Below, piece by piece: positions 35,061 to 39,128 of a DNA stretch of 39,128 nucleotides. Source of the stretch: Chryseobacterium gleum (lineage in GTDB: Bacteria > Bacteroidota > Bacteroidia > Flavobacteriales_D > Crocinitomicaceae); the NCBI GenBank assembly GCA_945862165.1, contig CAMAXI010000018.1, positions 1 to 39,128 of the forward strand. The letters are read 5' to 3'. Positions within the stretch are counted from its first letter, which is position 1, and every line of letters starts with the position of its first letter. The position numbers and the translations under genes are program-made. The notes under the pieces were generated by a model. The model was not told the origin of the DNA. It did no database searches and saw only the letters and a list, made by a program, of their open reading frames with translations.

Positions 35061-36011
35061 ATGAAGAAAATTTTAGTTATCGGTGCAGGAGGACAAATTG
35101 GTACAGAATTAGTACTAGAACTTCGCAAAAGACATGGTGTAAATCATGTGATTGCTGCGGATGTAAAGGAAGAATGCACAGATGCACTAAAAGATGGTCC
35201 ATATGTAAAAATGGATGTGTTAGATGAAGAAATGGTGCAATCTTACATCCGTAAAGAAAGACCAGATGACGTATATTTATTAGCAGCTTTACTTTCTGCA
35301 ACTGCGGAAAAACATCCTGAATTTGCTTGGAAACTAAACATGGAAGGCTTATTTACAATTTTAGATTTAGCAAAAGAAGGAGCAATCCAAAAAATATTTT
35401 GGCCAAGTTCAATCGCGGTATTTGGACCTACAACGCCTCGTGTTGAAACCCCACAATATACTATCATGGAACCTACAACGGTTTATGGCATCTCTAAATT
35501 AGCAGGAGAACGTTGGTGTGAATATTATTACAGTAAATTTGGTGTGGATGTTCGATCCATTCGTTACCCAGGTTTAATTTCGTATACAAGTCTACCAGGT
35601 GGCGGAACAACCGATTATGCAGTAGATATTTTCTATCACGCAAAAAAATCAGGGGAATATACTTCCTTTTTAAATGAAGACAGCGCACTTCCAATGATGT
35701 ATATGGAAGATGCAATTCGTGCAACAATTGAGTTAATGGATGCACCGAAAGAAAACGTAAAAATCCGTTCTAGCTATAATTTAGCAGGGATATCTTTCAC
35801 TCCGGAACAATTAGCGCTTGCTATTCAAGAAAATTTGCCTACATTTAAAATGAAGTACAATCCAGATTTTCGTCAAGCTATCGCGGATAGTTGGCCAGAT
35901 TCGATTGACGACGCTGCTGCTAAACACGATTGGGGGTGGAAAGAAAAGTACGATTTGAAGGCAATGGTTGAAACGATGCTTGAAAATGTTGACCCTTCAA
36001 AGTTAAATTAA
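35061..36011 (+). CDS. tdh: L-threonine 3-dehydrogenase (extended SDR type)
   Basis: It oxidises threonine to 2-amino-3-ketobutyrate with NAD, the first step towards glycine and acetyl-CoA. The 316 residues form an extended SDR: NAD loop GAGGQIG (8-14), LSATAEKHPEFAWKLNMEGL, PSSIAVFGP (115-123) and the catalytic Y142-GIS-K146. The run YPGLISYTSLPGGGTTDYAVDIFYHA is diagnostic for the SDR-type Tdh known from psychrophilic flavobacteria and animals, unlike the zinc-type Tdh of E. coli. No kbl ligase gene lies next to it. Complete; ends just where the next promoter begins. Confidence 0.87.
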   Translation: MKKILVIGAGGQIGTELVLELRKRHGVNHVIAADVKEECTDALKDGPYVKMDVLDEEMVQSYIRKERPDDVYLLAALLSATAEKHPEFAWKLNMEGLFTILDLAKEGAIQKIFWPSSIAVFGPTTPRVETPQYTIMEPTTVYGISKLAGERWCEYYYSKFGVDVRSIRYPGLISYTSLPGGGTTDYAVDIFYHAKKSGEYTSFLNEDSALPMMYMEDAIRATIELMDAPKENVKIRSSYNLAGISFTPEQLALAIQENLPTFKMKYNPDFRQAIADSWPDSIDDAAAKHDWGWKEKYDLKAMVETMLENVDPSKLN

Positions 36012-36019
36012 TATATTTG
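35989..36019 (+). promoter_or_regulatory. Promoter of the YwqK/MORN-like gene
   Basis: TTG (35989-35991), 20 bp, then TATATTTG (36012-36019). The -33 part lies inside the end of tdh and the -7 part begins one base after its stop. Leader about 25 nt. Confidence 0.6.
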
Positions 36020-36049
36020 CTAACTAAACTTTTGAGATTTTAGCGTTAC

Positions 36050-36937
36050 ATGATTCATTTTAAAGTAACAAATTCCTTTTTCTTTAAACTATGCATTCTA
36101 TGTATGGTGTTTTTTAGTGGAGTAACATTTGCTCAAAAAATCAATAAAAAAGACGACCAAGGAAAAAAACAAGGGCATTGGATTTATTTAGGTAAGGATA
36201 GACCTGGCACTGGGTTTCCAGAGGATGGAAAGGTAGAAGAAGGAGATTATAAAGATGATCGTAAGGAAGGTATTTGGATTAAATACCACACCGATGGAAA
36301 AACTCCAAAATTAAAAGGGGATTACGAAAACAACCGACCAAAAGGCAATTATACCAAGTACTATGAAAATGGGAAAGTCAAAGAAGATGGTAGGTTTGAA
36401 CGTGATTTATATTTAGATACCTTAAAACGCTTTCACGAAAATGGGCAGTTGGAATACATTGCTAAATATAATCCATCCGGAAAAGAAGAAGGGAAGGTAG
36501 CCTATTACTATGCAAATGGACAAGAAGAATTTGTATACATTTCCAATAACGGAAAACCAAGTGGAAAAGCAACACGCTATTATCCGAATGGGGATATAAA
36601 AGAAATTATCACATTTAATGCAGATGGTGGTGTGGATGAAGGTGGCGTCGTGAAAAAGGAACCTGTTCGACCAATGGTAAATGTGGAAGATCCTGGGGCA
36701 TCTAAAGTAACATCTAAACCTGTTGTTTCTCCAATCGTACAAGATAACGGCGGGAAATTTAATCCGAACGGATATAATAAGGTATACAATAAAAATCGCG
36801 ATATCTATCAAGACGGTATCTTCAAAGACGGGCGATTACTTGACGGAAAACTTTACGTATATGATTCCGATGGAATTTTGCTAAAAGTGCAAATCTACAA
36901 AGAAGGCAGGTATCACTCAGATGGTGTATTAAACTAA
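36050..36937 (+). CDS. Exported YwqK/MORN-like repeat protein
   Basis: The 295-residue protein has a signal peptide (about 1-29, ending GVTFAQ) and about six copies of a 20-25 residue repeat of the form G-x-W/Y-x-x-Y-x-x-x-G-K-x-x-x-x-G-x-Y/F, for example GIWIKYHTDGKTPKLKGDY, GNYTKYYENGKVKEDGRF and VAYYYANGQEEFVYISNNG. This is the YwqK-type MORN variant common in Bacteroidota. The database name 'toxin-antitoxin YwqK family antitoxin' is not supported by any toxin here. A Pro/Val-rich linker (about 200-230) separates the repeats from a last C-terminal repeat. Role unknown, probably periplasmic or surface. Confidence 0.83.
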   Translation: MIHFKVTNSFFFKLCILCMVFFSGVTFAQKINKKDDQGKKQGHWIYLGKDRPGTGFPEDGKVEEGDYKDDRKEGIWIKYHTDGKTPKLKGDYENNRPKGNYTKYYENGKVKEDGRFERDLYLDTLKRFHENGQLEYIAKYNPSGKEEGKVAYYYANGQEEFVYISNNGKPSGKATRYYPNGDIKEIITFNADGGVDEGGVVKKEPVRPMVNVEDPGASKVTSKPVVSPIVQDNGGKFNPNGYNKVYNKNRDIYQDGIFKDGRLLDGKLYVYDSDGILLKVQIYKEGRYHSDGVLN

Positions 36938-36940
36938 CTA

Positions 36941-36973
36941 AAAAAAGCCAACATTATTCATGTTGGCTTTTTT
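36941..36973. terminator. Bidirectional intrinsic terminator
   Basis: A perfect 14-bp stem AAAAAAGCCAACAT (36941-36954) / 36960-36973 with a 5-nt TATTC loop; it has an A-run on one side and a T-run on the other, so it serves both the YwqK-like gene and the convergent PLP enzyme gene. Its core differs from the palindromes A to C. Confidence 0.88.
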
Positions 36974-36990
36974 GTTTGAATGACTTTTAA

Positions 36991-38241
36991 TTAGTCAACA
37001 CACGCTAATGCTTGGGTAATATCCGTAATCAAATCGTTGTAATTCTCCACACCTACCGACAAACGAATTAACTTCTCCGTAATATGCATGATGCGTTTAT
37101 CTTCCATAGGAACATCTGCATGTGTCATCGTTTGCGGATGTTCTGCAAGACTTTCTGTTCCTCCTAAACTTACTGCTAATTTGATTAGTTTTAATGAATC
37201 CAAAAACTGAAATGCTTCTTTCTCACCACCAACAATGTCAAAGGAAATCATTGCTCCGTTGGACGTAAATTGTCTTGCTAAAAGTTCTTTGTCTTTCTGA
37301 CTTTCCAAAAACCCTAAATAATACACCTTTTCTACTTTTGGATGTGCCAATAAAAAATCTGCAACTTCTTTTGCGTTTCTAGCTTGTTCGTCCATACGAA
37401 CTTTCAATGTTTCTAAACTACGCATGAGCAACCAGCCTGTCCATGGTCCAGCCATATTTCCTAAAAATGTACGTAATCCTTTCACCCTTCCCATTAGTTC
37501 TTTCGAACCCAAACATGCACCAGCAATAACATCGGAATGTCCTCCAATATATTTCGTAGCAGAATATAATACTAAATCAGCACCATGTTTTAAAGGATGT
37601 TGCCAAATTGGTCCCATATACGTATTGTCCACTGACAACACTATCGGTTTTTCTGGTGTAGTAAAATAGTTCTTTACTTCAGCACATAATTCAATGTCTA
37701 TCAATGCATTCGTTGGATTTGCAGGTGTTTCGATATGAATCATCGTCAATCTATCTGCTCTTCCAGATTGTTTTACGCGCTCAATAATTTCTTCTTTCGT
37801 ATCCGTAGCATAAAAACCAATCGATTGAATATTTAACTTTTTCAAAAAATGATTGATAAAATGGTCTGTTCCTCCATACACTGGACGAGAATACAACAGT
37901 AAATCGCCTGGTGCCATAAACTCCATCAATGCCGTAGAAATAGCCGACATACCACTTTCAAAAACCGCACAATCTTCTGCTCCATCCCATAAACACAAAC
38001 GGTTTTCAAGGATTTCTAAATCAGGGTTATTTAATCGACTGTATATCAATCCTAACTCTTCTCCTTTATCTTTTTCACGTAAACCATACGCTAATTCAAA
38101 AAAGCGCTTACCCTCCATTGCTGAATTGAAAACGAATGTAGACGTTTGAAAAATTGGGCATTTTATAGCACCTTCGGATAAGGAAGGTTTATACCCATAA
38201 CTCATCATCAAACTTTCTGGTTGCATTGATTTGTAATCCAT
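36991..38241 (-). CDS. Cys/Met metabolism PLP-dependent enzyme (cystathionine gamma-synthase/lyase family)
   Basis: The 416-residue fold-type I enzyme has the PLP lysine in YSATKYIGGHSD (Lys230), the Asp205 of SVDNTY that contacts the pyridine nitrogen, and Y67-S-R69 from the neighbouring subunit. At the place where methionine gamma-lyase has the active-site cysteine (YGCT) this protein has Y122-G-G-T, so I do not call it a methionine gamma-lyase. About 15 extra residues (50-64) precede the YSR motif. Substrate could be cystathionine, O-acyl-homoserine or another sulfur amino acid. It is divergent from an Lrp/AsnC regulator, the usual pairing for amino-acid catabolism. Confidence 0.87.
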   Translation of the reverse strand: MDYKSMQPESLMMSYGYKPSLSEGAIKCPIFQTSTFVFNSAMEGKRFFELAYGLREKDKGEELGLIYSRLNNPDLEILENRLCLWDGAEDCAVFESGMSAISTALMEFMAPGDLLLYSRPVYGGTDHFINHFLKKLNIQSIGFYATDTKEEIIERVKQSGRADRLTMIHIETPANPTNALIDIELCAEVKNYFTTPEKPIVLSVDNTYMGPIWQHPLKHGADLVLYSATKYIGGHSDVIAGACLGSKELMGRVKGLRTFLGNMAGPWTGWLLMRSLETLKVRMDEQARNAKEVADFLLAHPKVEKVYYLGFLESQKDKELLARQFTSNGAMISFDIVGGEKEAFQFLDSLKLIKLAVSLGGTESLAEHPQTMTHADVPMEDKRIMHITEKLIRLSVGVENYNDLITDITQALACVD

Positions 38242-38256
38242 AATTATTCTTTATTT

Positions 38257-38301
38257 TTAATTAAAAGTAAACGTATTGACTTAATAATACTTAATTAAAA
38301 G
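38257..38301. promoter_or_regulatory. Candidate operator: two direct copies of TTAATTAAAAG
   Basis: The 11-bp sequence occurs at 38257-38267 and again at 38291-38301, 34 bp apart, in the 146-bp gap between the PLP enzyme and the Lrp-type regulator. Lrp proteins bind arrays of AT-rich sites in phase, so these may be regulator sites; AT-rich sequence alone makes chance repeats possible. A possible minus-strand -7 element TACGTTTA (38275-38268) lies between them. Confidence 0.35.
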
Positions 38302-38387
38302 AAAAATATTCTACAATAATAATAAAATTGTCTTTTTTATACTTTTTAAACCTTAAATAGATTAAAAAAATAGTAAACTATACTACC

Positions 38388-38831
38388 ATGTTACAACTAG
38401 ATACAATCGATTTAAAAATTGTTGCTGTTTTGAAAGAAAATTCAAAGTTGAGTTACAAAGAAATTGCCGATAAAATTGGATTGAGCACCACTCCAACCTA
38501 TGAACGTATCAAGCGTTTGGAAAAAAACAAGGTGATCCTCCAATATACCATCCTGGAAAATAAAACCTTATTACATAGAGGGATGAAAATTTATTGTCAT
38601 GTTTCTTTGAAATCGCACCACTTAGAATCAATAGAACTTTTTGAAAATCAAATTATTAAATTAGAAGAAGTAGTGCAATGCCAACATATCGCTGGAGATA
38701 TGGACTACCTACTTTTTGTAGAAGTGAAAGACATGGATGCGTATCAAGTGTTTTTAAGAACTAAATTGGCATCTATCCCTAATATTGCGAATGTACAATC
38801 GTCCTTTGTGATGAAAAGTTTGAAAAATTAA
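38388..38831 (+). CDS. Lrp/AsnC family transcriptional regulator
   Basis: The 147 residues comprise the N-terminal winged helix (about 4-60: LDTIDLKIVAVLKENSKLSYKEIADKIGLS and TTPTYERIKRLEKNKVI) and the C-terminal RAM/AsnC ligand domain (about 65-145) with the GDMDYLLFVEVKDMDAY segment. Such regulators sense amino acids and often control a divergent metabolic gene; mdeR-mdeA in Pseudomonas is one described example of an Lrp gene next to a PLP gamma-lyase gene. Here the target is probably the PLP enzyme on the other strand; this is inference from position. Confidence 0.93.
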   Translation: MLQLDTIDLKIVAVLKENSKLSYKEIADKIGLSTTPTYERIKRLEKNKVILQYTILENKTLLHRGMKIYCHVSLKSHHLESIELFENQIIKLEEVVQCQHIAGDMDYLLFVEVKDMDAYQVFLRTKLASIPNIANVQSSFVMKSLKN

Positions 38832-38862
38832 CACGTAGATTTTCTTTGACTATAAACTTTTA

Positions 38863-38870
38863 TATATTTG
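38863..38870 (+). promoter_or_regulatory. Promoter -7 element of the last gene
   Basis: TATATTTG matches TAnnTTTG, with a leader of about 14 nt to the ATG at 38890. The nearest TTTG (38845-38848) is only 14 bp upstream, too close; a TTTC at 38841 is a possible substitute. Confidence 0.45.
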
Positions 38871-38889
38871 ATTACAAACACTAATACAT

Positions 38890-39128
38890 ATGAAAAAAGA
38901 AAATTACATTCCATTTAGTAAAGAAATCTTGTTGGAAAAACAATTGGAACAATCCTACACCAACGAAACGGACGCGAACAATTTCAAACGCTTATTTCAT
39001 ATACTTGAACACTATTTTCACTACGAAGGTTTTGGATTAAATCAACAGCTCAAACTCAATTACGCATATTTTGATCCAGATCGATTACCGGAAGAACGCG
39101 TATTATATGCAAATAAAAGCAACTTAAA
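38890..39128 (+). CDS. DUF3754 (TMEM143-like) protein, N-terminal part only
   Basis: The reading frame from ATG 38890 stays open for 79 codons to the window edge. It begins MKKENYIPFSKEILLEKQLE and continues with FKRLFHILEHYFHYEGF and LNYAYFDPDRLPE. The (H/N)YIPF start, the aromatic-rich helix with F.H.E.F and the YA.FDPD motif resemble the N terminus of DUF3754 proteins, whose later part (not visible) holds membrane helices. The function is unknown. The call is from motif recall on a third or less of the gene. Confidence 0.6.
   Translation, partial: MKKENYIPFSKEILLEKQLEQSYTNETDANNFKRLFHILEHYFHYEGFGLNQQLKLNYAYFDPDRLPEERVLYANKSNL

Noticed and set aside
35036-35227. Overlapping plus-strand ORF at the start of tdh
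   Set aside because: Frame shadow: it overlaps the tdh start and promoter leader, with Cys/Arg-rich composition and no motif.
36050-36937. Toxin-antitoxin system suggested by the YwqK family name
   Set aside because: The protein is exported, stands alone, and no toxin-like gene is adjacent; the name is a database label without support here.
36991-38241. Calling the PLP enzyme methionine gamma-lyase because of the Lrp neighbour
   Set aside because: The active-site cysteine position of that enzyme is glycine here (YGGT).

Overview
The window is a low-GC stretch of chromosome from a Bacteroidota species, most likely Flavobacteriales. Evidence: a full-length sprA (the type IX secretion / gliding translocon gene), a small protein ending in a type A T9SS sorting domain, a maeB-ruvA-sprA operon, the Bacteroidota-only families DUF6427 and DUF6341, an SDR-type L-threonine dehydrogenase, and repeated TAnnTTTG promoter elements. 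The family within Flavobacteriales is not certain; Crocinitomicaceae (Fluviicola-like) is a guess. Almost everything is core metabolism or cell envelope. I see no prophage, transposase, CRISPR array, rRNA, tRNA or defence island. No gap between genes exceeds about 300 bp; the longest is 29674-29966.

Layout. 1-1250: a divergent pair of small membrane proteins (DUF6341, cut by the window edge, and DUF6427). 1335-4581: purQ-purD-CBS/CorC transporter-like operon. 4619-6720: a one-base-overlapping pair, polysaccharide deacetylase and GNAT-like acyltransferase, probably envelope or exopolysaccharide modification. 6935-8467: purH. 8560-14334: the elongasome operon mreB-mreC-mreD-mrdA-rodA, with a GCAA-capped hairpin after mreB and a 7-bp heptad repeat before rodA. 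14411-17333 (minus): yicC-gmk-nadD-SDR operon. 17485-18983: metF and an exported protein of unknown function. 19027-29244 (minus): maeB-ruvA-sprA with 3-nt gaps. 29350-29673 (minus): a minimal T9SS-sorting-domain protein. 29967-31574: bcp and recA. 31650-34100 (minus): cvpA, a small outer-membrane-type protein, and aspartate kinase. 34236-34868 (minus): 2-Cys peroxiredoxin, divergent from tdh. 36050-36937: a YwqK/MORN-like repeat protein. 36991-38831: a Cys/Met PLP enzyme divergent from an Lrp/AsnC regulator. 38890-end: the start of a DUF3754-like gene.

How parts work together. purQ, purD and purH are three steps of IMP synthesis in two loci. mreB to rodA form the complete rod-shape machinery. 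SprA is the outer membrane channel of T9SS, and the tiny sorting-domain protein just upstream of its operon is a plausible client. The Lrp protein probably regulates its divergent PLP enzyme.

The most notable non-coding signals are three perfect or near-perfect palindromes of 40-54 bp sharing a GTAGRG outer arm and an ATGC-type centre, each filling the gap between convergent genes. Others are the inverted heptad array inside the elongasome operon, the TTG start of sprA in frame with the ruvA stop, a short leader ORF overlapping the bcp start as ATGA, and an SDR lacking the usual Tyr-Lys active site. I did not find a convincing new multi-gene system.
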